Notes: generated by a model not told the origin, from the sequence alone. DNA of 12,633 bases from Caldifarciminota bacterium UBA3073 (GCA_002366725.1 DFBT01000022.1:14603-27235); one strand, 5' to 3'; positions 1 to 7,225 are shown, numbered from the stretch's first letter. Numbers and translations are program-made.

Positions 1-102
1 TGTTTTCTGTACTTGTCGGCATACTTACAAAATGGTTTTTGGGTGTTGTATAATTTTGAAATAGCGCCCTATAACTACTGGCAAGGCTGATCTAAACTGA
101 CC

Positions 103-174
103 ACCGATAACCGATAACCAAATATCAATTGACAATTGAAAATTGACTGCTTACTGCTTACTCCTTACTGCTTA
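103..174. repeat. Short-period repeat tract in non-coding leader region
   Basis: Three simple-repeat blocks follow one another. ACCGATA/CCGATA units lie at 103-120. CAATTGA-type units lie at 126-147. Four 7-bp units (CTGCTTA, CTGCTTA, CTCCTTA, CTGCTTA) fill 147-174. No gene is seen in 1-181. A TATAAT box at 49-54 lacks a good -35 and is not called as a promoter. The tract ends just before the small membrane-protein gene. Its function is unknown; it may be debris from slippage or old insertions. Confidence 0.6.
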
Positions 175-193
175 CTTTTAAATGGGGGGAATA

Positions 194-406
194 ATGAAAA
201 AGAAAAGACACACAAGCGCATACGAGTACAGTGGAATTTTGTTTGCCGGATGTGTAGTTCTCGGGTTGGGAATAGGTATGCTTTGTGGAAGAACGGGTGC
301 CGGTGTATTAATAGGAGTGGGAGTGGGGCTTATAGCAATGGGAATCAGCCGTATGTTCTCCGGAGTGGTCTCGAGGGCGTTCAAGGACGAAGACGAATCA
401 GAGTAG
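194..406 (+). CDS. Small two-helix membrane protein, unknown function
   Basis: The 70-residue product has a basic N-terminus (MKKKRH), two Gly-rich hydrophobic segments at about residues 13-31 and 35-55, and an acidic tail (KDEDESE). This predicts a small inner-membrane hairpin protein with both ends probably in the cytoplasm. I chose ATG 194 because a G-rich Shine-Dalgarno-like run (GGGGGGA, 184-190) lies just upstream. ATG 182 is in frame and would add four residues, but it has no ribosome site. The spacing to 194 is short (about 3 nt). The gene stands alone, and no family is recognised. The Gly/Ile/Val-rich helices could favour self-association, which is inference. It could also be a chance ORF, although the charge and hydrophobicity pattern argues against that. 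Confidence 0.6.
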   Translation: MKKKRHTSAYEYSGILFAGCVVLGLGIGMLCGRTGAGVLIGVGVGLIAMGISRMFSGVVSRAFKDEDESE

Positions 407-425
407 GAGCTTGTTTTTACCCACG

Positions 426-444
426 CCTGCCTGCCGCAGGCAGG
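426..444. repeat. Perfect CCTGCCTG palindrome
   Basis: CCTGCCTG and CAGGCAGG are perfect 8-bp arms around a CCG loop. No T-run follows, so this is not a normal intrinsic terminator. The same arms recur at 5928-5967 around a different core, which suggests a dispersed palindromic element. The rest of 407-691 holds no gene that I can see. Confidence 0.75.
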
Positions 445-691
445 GAGGACACGAAATTCACGAAAAATATCATAAGAGATAAGATCAATGACTTCTCTTG
501 CGACGAGGGTCTATAAAATCTCATCCAAGTCTCGTAAAAGTCCCTGTTGAATGAAAATCTTTCCTTTATCTGCGTCCAATTCTTTTTCTCTTGACAAATA
601 GGAATTTAGTAGGGGGATTCTTTACGAACAGAAAGATTTCAGATTTTTATTTATATTTCTTCGTGACTTTGCCTTTGTGGTGAAATTTCTC

Positions 692-720
692 TTGACAAAA
701 CAATAATAATGTGGTATAAT
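692..720 (+). promoter_or_regulatory. Sigma-70 consensus promoter for the ATPase gene
   Basis: TTGACA at 692-697, a 17-bp spacer and TATAAT at 715-720 match the consensus fully. Transcription would start near 727, giving a leader of about 50 nt. An AAAGG ribosome site (765-769) lies 8 nt before the ATG at 778. Confidence 0.85.
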
Positions 721-777
721 GACATATCATAAAAGTCAAAAAGTCTATAAATTGACCTATTAAGAAAGGCAAATATT

Positions 778-2073
778 ATGGAAAAATCCAAACTCCTTGA
801 GATACTTTATGAGTGGAACATCTGGAGCGGGAAAAGACTAAATACCGGTTTCGGGAGGGAAGTTATAGAGAGGCTTCTCAAATTTGTTGATTTACCTGAG
901 GTGCTCGTGTTTAAAGGAGTACGGCGGTCAGGTAAGTCTACCCTGATGTTTCAGGTAATATATAAAATATTGAACAGAGGGGTGGACCCGAAACAAACCC
1001 TGTATGTAAATTTTGAAGAGCCTTTCTTTGCCGGAGAAACCTCGCTTGCCCTTATGGAACAAATCTACGGAGTCTACAGGGAGCATCTAAATCCCGATGA
1101 TTTCGCCTGGATATTTCTTGATGAGGTACAGACCATCCCCGGCTGGGAAAGATGGGTGAGGGGAATACAGGAAAGGGAAAAGGGTAAGGTAAAAATTCTG
1201 GTAACGGGCTCATCCTCCGCTCTTTTGAGTCGTGAATTTTCCACACTCCTTACCGGGCGACAGGTTTCATTCGAGATATTCCCTTTCTCTTTCAAGGAGT
1301 TTTTACTAACCAAAAAGATAGAAATAAGAGGTAAAGAGGATATCTATGGCAAGAAGCGGAGAATAAAGTACCATCTCGCTGAGTATATCAATTGGGGTGG
1401 GTTTCCCGAGGTTACGCTGAACCAGAGTGAGGAGGTTAAGAAAACTCTGTTAAAGCAATATTTTGAGGATATTCTCTATCACGATGTTGTTGAGAGGTTC
1501 AGGATAAGAGATGTTATAACCCTGAAAAGACTTGCTATAAATTACGTTACGAATGCAGGGAATCTAATGAGTTTTAGAAAATTGGGGGGAGATTTAGAGA
1601 TACCTCCAGATGCAGTAAGAAGATACAGCGGATTTTTAGAAGAGGCGTATTTGATAGGATTTCTTTCTCTCTTCTCGTACAGTTTCAGGAAACAGCTAAG
1701 AAACGAGAGAAAGGTTTATGTAATAGACACCGGGATGAGAAATGCCGTGGGTTTCACATTTTCAAAAGACCTGGGTAGAAATATAGAAAATGTAGTCTAT
1801 CTGGAACTACGGAGGAGAGGGACTGATATATATTACTGGCGGAATGATAGAGAGGTTGATTTTGTTATCGAGGATGGGGGTAAAAAAGTGCTTCTTAATG
1901 TCAGTGCTGGTATAGAGATCAAGGAGAGAGAAAAAGAAGGGCTCATTACGGGGGCAAAATCCCTTGGAATACAAGAAGTTCTTCTAATCACAGAGGACAC
2001 CGAAAGGAAGATAAAAGAGAAGGGAGTGGTGATACAATATACACCACTCTATCGCTGGTTGCTGGGATATTGA
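778..2073 (+). CDS. AAA ATPase with DUF4143-type C-terminal domain
   Basis: This 431-residue cytoplasmic protein has the order and length usual for the AAA_14/DUF4143 family. The Walker A motif GVRRSGKST lies at residues 47-55 and Walker B IFLDEVQ at 112-118. A sensor-like strand LVTGSSS is at 141-147, followed by the family signature TGRQVSFEIFPFSFKEFL. The C-terminal part carries ENVVYLELRRRG and YYWRNDREVDFVI (about 337-364), which resembles a degenerate restriction-nuclease fold. The usual E-x-K lysine is replaced (LNVSAG), so cleavage is doubtful. ATP binding and hydrolysis are well supported. The biological role of the family is poorly defined, although its members are often scattered in accessory regions. 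The gene is monocistronic with its own promoter (692-720) and ribosome site. No clear terminator follows. Confidence 0.93.
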   Translation: MEKSKLLEILYEWNIWSGKRLNTGFGREVIERLLKFVDLPEVLVFKGVRRSGKSTLMFQVIYKILNRGVDPKQTLYVNFEEPFFAGETSLALMEQIYGVYREHLNPDDFAWIFLDEVQTIPGWERWVRGIQEREKGKVKILVTGSSSALLSREFSTLLTGRQVSFEIFPFSFKEFLLTKKIEIRGKEDIYGKKRRIKYHLAEYINWGGFPEVTLNQSEEVKKTLLKQYFEDILYHDVVERFRIRDVITLKRLAINYVTNAGNLMSFRKLGGDLEIPPDAVRRYSGFLEEAYLIGFLSLFSYSFRKQLRNERKVYVIDTGMRNAVGFTFSKDLGRNIENVVYLELRRRGTDIYYWRNDREVDFVIEDGGKKVLLNVSAGIEIKEREKEGLITGAKSLGIQEVLLITEDTERKIKEKGVVIQYTPLYRWLLGY

Positions 2074-2216
2074 AAGTAAAACAAAAGGGCGGTTTAGAAT
2101 AAGACCTTTCTTGCAACTACCGGTTTGCCCAAATCCATTCAATTCAATAAAGGTCGCGAAATTGAGAAAATAATGTGTTTATTGATGTTGATGTTTCATT
2201 CTTCTTGATTTTTCAC

Positions 2217-2245
2217 TTGACATTTCTCGTATTTAGTGCTATAAT
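2217..2245 (+). promoter_or_regulatory. Sigma-70 consensus promoter for the winged-helix gene
   Basis: TTGACA (2217-2222), a 17-bp spacer and TATAAT (2240-2245) match the consensus. Over the whole 29 bp it differs at only four positions from the promoters at 5984 and 9802, so it belongs to the same dispersed family. The leader to the ATG at 2357 is about 105 nt. It ends in TGCAAATAGT followed by AGCCTGATTCC, the degenerate repeat end also seen before the DGQHR gene. No further gene is seen in 2074-2356. Confidence 0.85.
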
Positions 2246-2356
2246 TTTAACTGAAGGAACAAGTAAGAAAAATCTTACGAAAATACTTAGATTGTACCAT
2301 AAGTGAAGATTATTACCTATGCAAATAGTTAAGCCTGATTCCAATTTCTCACTGAA

Positions 2357-3127
2357 ATGAATAAGCAAAAATTAACATGGAAAGATGTTGTGAGAGATGC
2401 CTTATTAGAATTAGGTGGGCAAGGCCATCTGTCTGAAATTAACAAAATTGTGGAGGGTCATCCAAAAACTAAGACCAATCCAACTTGGCGAGATACTATT
2501 AGAAGAGTTGTGAGGCAATATAAAATTTTTGAACCAGTACCCCCTGAAAGAAGTGGCATTTATAAGGTTGTAAAAGAGATTCATGTAAAGCCTGGGGCAC
2601 AAAACTTTACCGAAGAGTCAGAGATCAATCACGGAATTGCTCAAGGAATGTTAGTCACACTTGGGAAAATTTACGGATATGAGACTTATGCACCCCCCCA
2701 CGATCAAACTATTAGAACTTTTCAAGGAAAATCGTTGAGAAATTTTGTGAGTGTCTCCGACTGCACCGATATCTTTAGGGGGCCCAACTTGGCAAAGATT
2801 AGAGAGATAGATACCTTATGGTTTGATGAAGATGATTACGGATTATTCCCGGTGTACGCTTTTGAAGTAGAAGAAACAACAAGAGTAAAATCTGGTTTAG
2901 ATAGGCTTTTAAAAATACCAAGGAGATTTCCTACTTACTTTTTTATTATTGGTCCAACTGAAAAAGAAAAAAATTTATTTGACCACTATGTAAATCAGAC
3001 TCCTTTTAGAGAATACAAAGATAGATTCTTGTTTAAGTTATATAAAGAGTTAGAAGAACTTTATAATTCTGCTTTGATTCATAATGATCGACGTGAACAA
3101 TTTGAAATAGTTGAAAGAGGGGGGTAA
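2357..3127 (+). CDS. Winged-helix (HARE-HTH-like) protein with restriction-nuclease-like C-terminus
   Basis: The product has 256 residues in two parts. Residues about 6-73 (TWKDVVRDALLELGG, HLSEINKIVE, TIRRVVRQY, GIYKVV) resemble a HARE-HTH/winged-helix domain, a module found on restriction enzymes and chromatin proteins. Residues about 90-245 contain INHGIAQGMLVTLGKIYGYE, then IDTLWF (D152) and YAFEVEETT (E170, E172). This D...(E)xE layout recalls a PD-(D/E)XK core in which the usual lysine is Glu, so it may be a divergent or inactive nuclease that still binds DNA. That reading is inference; the pattern is directly visible. No Shine-Dalgarno site precedes ATG 2357, and a repeat end lies right upstream and may have replaced it. 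A zinc-ribbon-like gene follows after 2 nt. The role may be restriction-like defence or regulation; the exact family is not recognised. Confidence 0.82.
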   Translation: MNKQKLTWKDVVRDALLELGGQGHLSEINKIVEGHPKTKTNPTWRDTIRRVVRQYKIFEPVPPERSGIYKVVKEIHVKPGAQNFTEESEINHGIAQGMLVTLGKIYGYETYAPPHDQTIRTFQGKSLRNFVSVSDCTDIFRGPNLAKIREIDTLWFDEDDYGLFPVYAFEVEETTRVKSGLDRLLKIPRRFPTYFFIIGPTEKEKNLFDHYVNQTPFREYKDRFLFKLYKELEELYNSALIHNDRREQFEIVERGG

Positions 3128-3129
3128 TT

Positions 3130-3291
3130 ATGCAAACCGAAGTAATAATCAAATGTCTATGCGGGAAGGAAGTAGTACTTGAAGTCGAGGGTGGTCAGTA
3201 TCCTAATACATACAATGGAGATTGTAAATGCGGTCGCAAATGGACTTTGACAGAGTTAACGGAGATCTTGGAGGAAATAGACAACTGTTAA
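3130..3291 (+). CDS. 53-residue zinc-ribbon-like protein
   Basis: ATG 3130 lies 2 nt after the previous stop, and a strong GAGGGGGG ribosome site ends about 5 nt before it, inside the end of the upstream gene. This spacing indicates a two-gene operon. The product has four cysteines in two knuckles, CLC (residues 9-11) and CKC (32-34), around a short strand/turn region, then an acidic helix (LTEILEEIDN). Four Cys in C-x-C pairs suggest a small zinc ribbon. It may bind nucleic acid or stabilise its larger neighbour; both are inference. No named family is recognised. Confidence 0.7.
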   Translation: MQTEVIIKCLCGKEVVLEVEGGQYPNTYNGDCKCGRKWTLTELTEILEEIDNC

Positions 3292-3309
3292 AATGTATGT
3301 TAAGGAGTA

Positions 3310-3393
3310 TCTGCTGTCAGTTCTCAGAAAAAATACTATCTTTATCGGCTCATAACCTCTTGTGGCTACAGATGTTAGGTAGAACTGACACCA
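3310..3393 (+). repeat. Right-half copy of the TTGGTGTCAGTTCT element
   Basis: The segment begins TCTGCTGTCAGTTCTCAG and ends with AGAACTGACACC at 3381-3392. It matches the right half of the full element at 6063-6304, including the conserved stretch around CTACAGATGTTAGG. It lacks the middle part (the region around 6185-6258 of the full copy). It lies directly after the zinc-ribbon gene. Confidence 0.8.
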
Positions 3394-3433
3394 TTATCTC
3401 ACGTTAGCAAGAGGAATATTGGACGGAGAAAAT

Positions 3434-3519
3434 TTGGTGTCAGTTCTTAATAATCTTTTATTATATAAAGAGTTATAACGAAAACTTTATTTCTTGACAA
3501 GATAAAACTTTTACAGTGG
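3434..3519 (+). repeat. Left-half copy of the TTGGTGTCAGTTCT element
   Basis: TTGGTGTCAGTTCT at 3434-3447 is followed by the conserved AAAGAGTTATAACGA and ATAAAACTTTTACAG stretches that open the full copy at 6063. Here the left half lies downstream of a right half, with 40 bp between (3394-3433). The order is therefore swapped compared with full copies, as at the junction of two neighbouring elements. Confidence 0.8.
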
Positions 3520-3554
3520 AAATGGGGGGCAGACTCAACTATTTGACTTTTCAT

Positions 3555-3582
3555 TTGACAAAACACAATTTTATGATAGAAT
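3555..3582 (+). promoter_or_regulatory. Probable sigma-70 promoter for the DGQHR gene
   Basis: TTGACA (3555-3560), a 16-bp spacer and TAGAAT (3577-3582) form a near-consensus promoter. The leader to the ATG at 3677 is about 88 nt and contains the repeat end AGCCTGACCCC (3620-3630). Confidence 0.65.
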
Positions 3583-3619
3583 AATGGTGCGGGAAGCAGG
3601 AATAATATGCAAATAGTCG

Positions 3620-3630
3620 AGCCTGACCCC
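3620..3630. repeat. Inverted repeat, left arm flanking the DGQHR gene
   Basis: AGCCTGACCCC here is the exact reverse complement of GGGGTCAGGCT at 5768-5778, so the DGQHR gene sits between the two. The arm is part of TGCAAATAGTCGAGCCTGAC at 3608-3627, which resembles the degenerate repeat end before the winged-helix gene (about 2319-2343). Confidence 0.8.
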
Positions 3631-3676
3631 AAATTTTTTTCAGATAGAATATCTAACAAAGGGAAACCTTGACAAC

Positions 3677-5743
3677 ATGACTATTATGGATGCTGGGGAA
3701 AAAATAGAAGGGAAGAAAAAATATGCAACTCGATTTGAAGAATATATTGTACAGTTCCTCAAAAATTTAGAATTTAATGATGTTGATGGTGCAAGAGATG
3801 ATTTCTTAATAAATGGAATTCAGGTTGATGCTTGTGGTGGTTGGGAAAATGCTTTTTTGGTTATAGAATGCAAGACTAAACGAAAGTTAGGTAAGAAAAA
3901 TTTAAGATCTGCTATAAACGAATTTCGTGGAAAAATACCATTACTTGAAAGAGGGATTAAAGAACATCCAAAATACAGTAAATATAACTTTTTCAAATAT
4001 ATTATTGTTACCAAGAATATAAAAGTAAGAAAACTTGACTATGAATATGCGAACCATCGTCCAAGTATTTATATTTGGAATGACGATTTTTTAGAATACT
4101 ACTCAAATCTATATAGTTATATTAAACCATATGCGAAGTATGATCTTTTAGGAGAAATGAGGATTAAACCAATCCAACAACTACCAATAACTGTTCCAGC
4201 TTTTCAAATTAAATTTGGAAAAGTAAATGTATATAATTTTGTTATGAATCCAAAGGATCTACTTGAAGTTGCTTTTGTGGCAAGGAGAGAAGTTGGCAAA
4301 GAAAGATATTATCAAAGGATCATCAGAAAGGAAAGATTGCGAAAAATAGCTAATTATATTAAGGATGGCGGAAGCTTTCCAAACAATATAATAATCTCTT
4401 TCAAGAAAGATTTAGATGTCAAATTCCATGCTATAAAAGGGCCTAATTATAGTAGTACAGAGTGGCCATATCTTGGAATTGCTTATGGAATCTTACAATT
4501 TCCAAAAGATTATAGAAGCTGTTGGATTATTGATGGACAACATAGGTTATATGCCTTCATAAATGTTGAGAAGAGTTTTTACTTTAATATGCCAATAACG
4601 GCATTCGAACATTTAGACATAGAAGAACAATGTAAATTCTTTTTGGATATAAATAAAAACCAAAAACCTGTTAATCCGGATTTACTTTGGGATCTTAATG
4701 GAGAAATGATCCCATCTGAAAAAGATGGAGTCATATCAAACGTTGCTAAATTTCTAAATAATGAAGACAAAGGACCTCTATTTTACAAAATTTATTATCC
4801 TTCTACAGGCGTAAGAAAAAGGAAAGACATGATAAAAATTTCAGCTGTATGTATTGCTATTAGAAATAGAAACTTGGTTGAAGACTGCACCCTACAAAAT
4901 ATTAAAAACCCTTTACACGACGAAGATCCTTCTAATTGTGTAAAAAAAGTGGGTTCATCACTTTCAAAATATTTTGATATTCTGAAGATAAATTTCCCAA
5001 ATAATTGGCATCTTAAATCAAAAGGTTTTATTCTTACAAATGGTGGAATTAGTGTAATGATTGGACTTTTTGAAAAAATATTATCTAGGATTATGCAGAA
5101 AGATGGGCGAGAACCGAATAAAGAAGATTTTAAATTTTATGCAACTCCCATAAAAACTATTCTAGAATCGCATGATACTACTTATCTTAAAAAATTAAGA
5201 TTAAGATGCACAAGTGAGGGGGGAAAGGCTGAATTACTAAATGAGTTTATTTTAAAAATAAGGTCTGAAACAAAAGATGATTTATTTGGTGGAGAGATCC
5301 AAACAACTAAGTTTAAAGACGAATTCTTAATGCTTGAGAAAAAATTGAAAAATCTTATAAAAAAGAAATTGTATGATCCAGAAAACAAAGATTGGTTTGA
5401 AGAAGCAGTAGATCCTGCTATGTATAAACGGGCACTAAAAATCATGAAAAAAAATGGAATAACAGATATAGGCAAGATTCATCTCCAAGTTGGGTTGGGC
5501 GATTGTATTTCGATAATGAGAAGGCACGAAAAAATATTTTACCCAATTTTTCTTAGTGAAGAGATGGAATCTTCATTCGGTAATAAAACAATTCTTGAAG
5601 GTGTATTTGGTACGATTACAACTATGAGAGCTAAATTAGAAGCACATTATACAGGTGCGAAAATAAAATTAGGTGACGAAGAAATATTAAAACTTAATCT
5701 AGAAAAAATGAATAGATGTTTAGATGAAGCATTGAAATCTTAA
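3677..5743 (+). CDS. PD-(D/E)XK nuclease domain fused to a DGQHR (DndB-like) domain
   Basis: This is a 688-residue cytoplasmic protein. The N-terminal domain (about 15-150) has a PD-(D/E)XK core: D51 in GIQVDACGG, then E64 and K66 in LVIECKT. The middle domain carries WIIDGQHRLYAF with DGQHR at 286-290, then FLDINKNQKPV at 322-332, the two hallmark motifs of the DGQHR family. DGQHR proteins include DndB of phosphorothioate DNA modification systems. The 230 residues after about 450 are Lys-rich and not recognised. No dndC, D or E partner is in the window, so a stand-alone defence or regulatory nuclease is the likely reading (inference). ATG 3677 was chosen; ATG 3686 is an in-frame alternative, and neither has a strong ribosome site. 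The gene has its own promoter and inverted repeats on both sides. It is very AT-rich, like the neighbouring defence genes. Confidence 0.88.
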   Translation: MTIMDAGEKIEGKKKYATRFEEYIVQFLKNLEFNDVDGARDDFLINGIQVDACGGWENAFLVIECKTKRKLGKKNLRSAINEFRGKIPLLERGIKEHPKYSKYNFFKYIIVTKNIKVRKLDYEYANHRPSIYIWNDDFLEYYSNLYSYIKPYAKYDLLGEMRIKPIQQLPITVPAFQIKFGKVNVYNFVMNPKDLLEVAFVARREVGKERYYQRIIRKERLRKIANYIKDGGSFPNNIIISFKKDLDVKFHAIKGPNYSSTEWPYLGIAYGILQFPKDYRSCWIIDGQHRLYAFINVEKSFYFNMPITAFEHLDIEEQCKFFLDINKNQKPVNPDLLWDLNGEMIPSEKDGVISNVAKFLNNEDKGPLFYKIYYPSTGVRKRKDMIKISAVCIAIRNRNLVEDCTLQNIKNPLHDEDPSNCVKKVGSSLSKYFDILKINFPNNWHLKSKGFILTNGGISVMIGLFEKILSRIMQKDGREPNKEDFKFYATPIKTILESHDTTYLKKLRLRCTSEGGKAELLNEFILKIRSETKDDLFGGEIQTTKFKDEFLMLEKKLKNLIKKKLYDPENKDWFEEAVDPAMYKRALKIMKKNGITDIGKIHLQVGLGDCISIMRRHEKIFYPIFLSEEMESSFGNKTILEGVFGTITTMRAKLEAHYTGAKIKLGDEEILKLNLEKMNRCLDEALKS

Positions 5744-5767
5744 AACTCTCGGTTTTTTAAGAAAATG

Positions 5768-5778
5768 GGGGTCAGGCT
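5768..5778. repeat. Inverted repeat, right arm flanking the DGQHR gene
   Basis: GGGGTCAGGCT lies 25 nt after the DGQHR stop and is the exact reverse complement of 3620-3630. A related end, GGGGACAGGCTAC, occurs at about 5893-5905. The stretch 5744-6469 has no gene. It holds these ends, the repeat copies, a palindrome and a promoter described separately. Confidence 0.8.
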
Positions 5779-5792
5779 AAAAAATAAGATTT

Positions 5793-5846
5793 GAGTAAAT
5801 TGGTGTCAGTTCTCAGTAAGAGTAAATTGGTGTCAGTTCTCAGTAA
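5793..5846 (+). repeat. Perfect 27-bp tandem duplication of an element end
   Basis: The 27-bp unit starting GAGTAAATTGGTGTCAGTTC occurs twice head to tail (5793-5819 and 5820-5846). Each unit contains the element end TTGGTGTCAGTTCT. The second copy continues into a left-half element as far as about 5885 (AAAGAGTTATAACGA), where a GGGGACAGGC end interrupts it. Confidence 0.9.
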
Positions 5847-5927
5847 TCATTTATAATGTAAAGAGTTATAACGATACTTTATTTTAGAAAAAGGGGACAG
5901 GCTACTTTTTACATTATCCGATAAATC

Positions 5928-5967
5928 CCTGCCTGCCGGTCCCTACGGACCCGTATGGGCAGGCAGG
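5928..5967. repeat. Nested palindrome with CCTGCCTGCC arms
   Basis: Outer arms CCTGCCTGCC (5928-5937) and GGCAGGCAGG (5958-5967) enclose an inner hairpin GGTCC-CTAC-GGACC (5938-5951). There is no directly following T-run in either orientation beyond a loose TTTTTT at 5975-5982. It shares its arms with the palindrome at 426-444. It stands 16 bp before the next promoter and could insulate it from upstream transcription, which is inference. Confidence 0.75.
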
Positions 5968-5983
5968 CGCTGATATTTTTTTC

Positions 5984-6012
5984 TTGACATTTCCCACATT
6001 TAATGCTATAAT
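5984..6012 (+). promoter_or_regulatory. Consensus promoter in a repeated block, upstream of the split nuclease gene
   Basis: TTGACA (5984-5989), a 17-bp spacer and TATAAT (6007-6012) are identical over all 29 bp to the promoter at 9802-9830. The match continues downstream into a G-rich block (GGAATGGGAGTGGAAGTGGG). TTTCCCAC inside the spacer (5990-5997) is the inverse of GTGGGAAA (6035-6042), so the -10 box and start site sit between inverted 8-mers. This suggests an operator, but only as inference. Confidence 0.85.
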
Positions 6013-6062
6013 TACAAAAGGAATGGGAGTGGAAGTGGGAAAGGTGGCGAAGAGAAGGAAAT

Positions 6063-6304
6063 TTGGTGTCAGTTCTCGATAATCTTTTATGATATAAAGA
6101 GTTATAACGAAACTTTATGTTGGCTATATAAAACTTTTACAGCGTGAATCTGCCATCAGTTCTCAGAAAAAATACTCCCTTTACTTCGATATATAAAGCA
6201 TAACAAGATAGGGATTTAAGATATTTAGTCGAAGAATAAGGCGACCTAAAAAAGTGTCGCCATAACCTCTTGTAGCTACAGATGTTAGGCAGAACTGACA
6301 CCAA
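6063..6304 (+). mobile_element. Full 242-bp inverted-repeat element (MITE-like), copy 1
   Basis: The 14-bp ends TTGGTGTCAGTTCT (6063-6076) and AGAACTGACACCAA (6291-6304) are perfect inverted repeats. The element encodes nothing. Inside are a degenerate direct copy of the end (TGCCATCAGTTCTCAG, from 6151), a GGCGAC/GTCGCC hairpin (6240-6261), and an imperfect palindrome around TGTAGCTACA (6259-6290). It aligns along its length with 9991-10236 and in halves with 3310-3519. Size, ends and copy number fit a non-autonomous element. No target-site duplication is clear, so the mobilising enzyme is unknown. It lies in the leader between the 5984 promoter and the gene at 6470. Confidence 0.75.
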
Positions 6305-6469
6305 TATTTTTCCAAATTTTTTTCGGTTAGAGTTTAGATATAGATAATATTAATTTAGCAATTATCAAAGTATGATAAATATGGCAATGTTATAAATTAT
6401 TGATCATTTCCGAGATATAAAAAATTTCGTTAATTTCGGTTTTTTAATTCTTTAGTATACTGGAATAGA

Positions 6470-7225
6470 ATGGATATAACAGAATTTCAATCCAGTTTTG
6501 TCTCGATGCAAAAAGAATTTGAAAATATAAAAATTAAGGATATAAATACGTTAGAGAGAAATTTAAAGAATCTTAAAGTTGAAATAATAAAGGCTAAATT
6601 GCACAACAGGTGGTTTAAATCAAATAAAAATATATTTGAGATTGCAGGAGCAACTAATGAGCTTATACACTCTAACATCATAGGATGGCTTTTAGATCCA
6701 TGGGGCTCTCATAGGCTTGGGACAAAGTTTATCAGTAAATTTCTTTCTAAAGTCGAGGAATATCATCGAAATGATAAGATGTTATATAACCAGAATTTTG
6801 ATAGATGGAACAAGAGAGATAAGGATGGCATTGCGTTGTGGAAAGATATTAATAATTCAGAAAGTTTAAAGAATGTAGAGATAACACGAGAAGAGGAAGC
6901 CTCAGAGGCGATTCCAGATATTGTGATAAAAGGCTGTAATTGGCGTTGTGTAATTGAAAATAAAATAAGCATAAGTTCAATAAAACAAGGAGAGGGGAAA
7001 AACCAAAGCTCTCGAATCAGACGTTCTTTCCGTAGCGCGATCTTAATATACTTATCCCCATATGAGAACTTACAAGAAGGAATAGAAATATCTTTTATAC
7101 ATGTTACATATAACGACATATTGACAATTATAAGCGATTTGGCGACTGAAATTAAGGATACCGAGATACAAAAAATTATAAGAGATTATGAGTCAATAGT
7201 CAGAGATGTCATAAAAGGAGGTTAA
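6470..7225 (+). CDS. PD-(D/E)XK nuclease (PDDEXK_4-like), N-terminal part
   Basis: The product is 251 residues. It has the family signature ATNELIHSNIIGWLLDPWGS (61-80) followed by HRLG, then IPDIVI with D150 and VIENKIS with E163 and K165, the expected D-x12-E-x-K nuclease core. Members of this family usually run to roughly 350-450 residues; here the frame stops at TAA 7223-7225. The next ORF starts in the same frame on the following base and supplies what looks like the missing C-terminal half, so this is probably one gene split by a nonsense codon or a true two-subunit version. No ribosome site precedes ATG 6470. A TATACT box at 6456-6461 would give an almost leaderless transcript, but its -35 is poor. 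The main promoter may be 5984, through the repeat element. Confidence 0.85.
   Translation: MDITEFQSSFVSMQKEFENIKIKDINTLERNLKNLKVEIIKAKLHNRWFKSNKNIFEIAGATNELIHSNIIGWLLDPWGSHRLGTKFISKFLSKVEEYHRNDKMLYNQNFDRWNKRDKDGIALWKDINNSESLKNVEITREEEASEAIPDIVIKGCNWRCVIENKISISSIKQGEGKNQSSRIRRSFRSAILIYLSPYENLQEGIEISFIHVTYNDILTIISDLATEIKDTEIQKIIRDYESIVRDVIKGG

Noticed and set aside
136..516. A 126-codon plus-strand frame overlapping the small membrane-protein gene
   Set aside because: It has low-complexity, Cys/Arg-rich content with no domain pattern, starts inside simple repeats and crosses a palindrome. The hydrophobic frame at 194-406 is the better gene.
5744..5762. Intrinsic terminator after the DGQHR gene (AAAAC-TCTCG-GTTTTTT)
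   Set aside because: The stem is only 5 bp of mostly A-T pairs, too weak to call.
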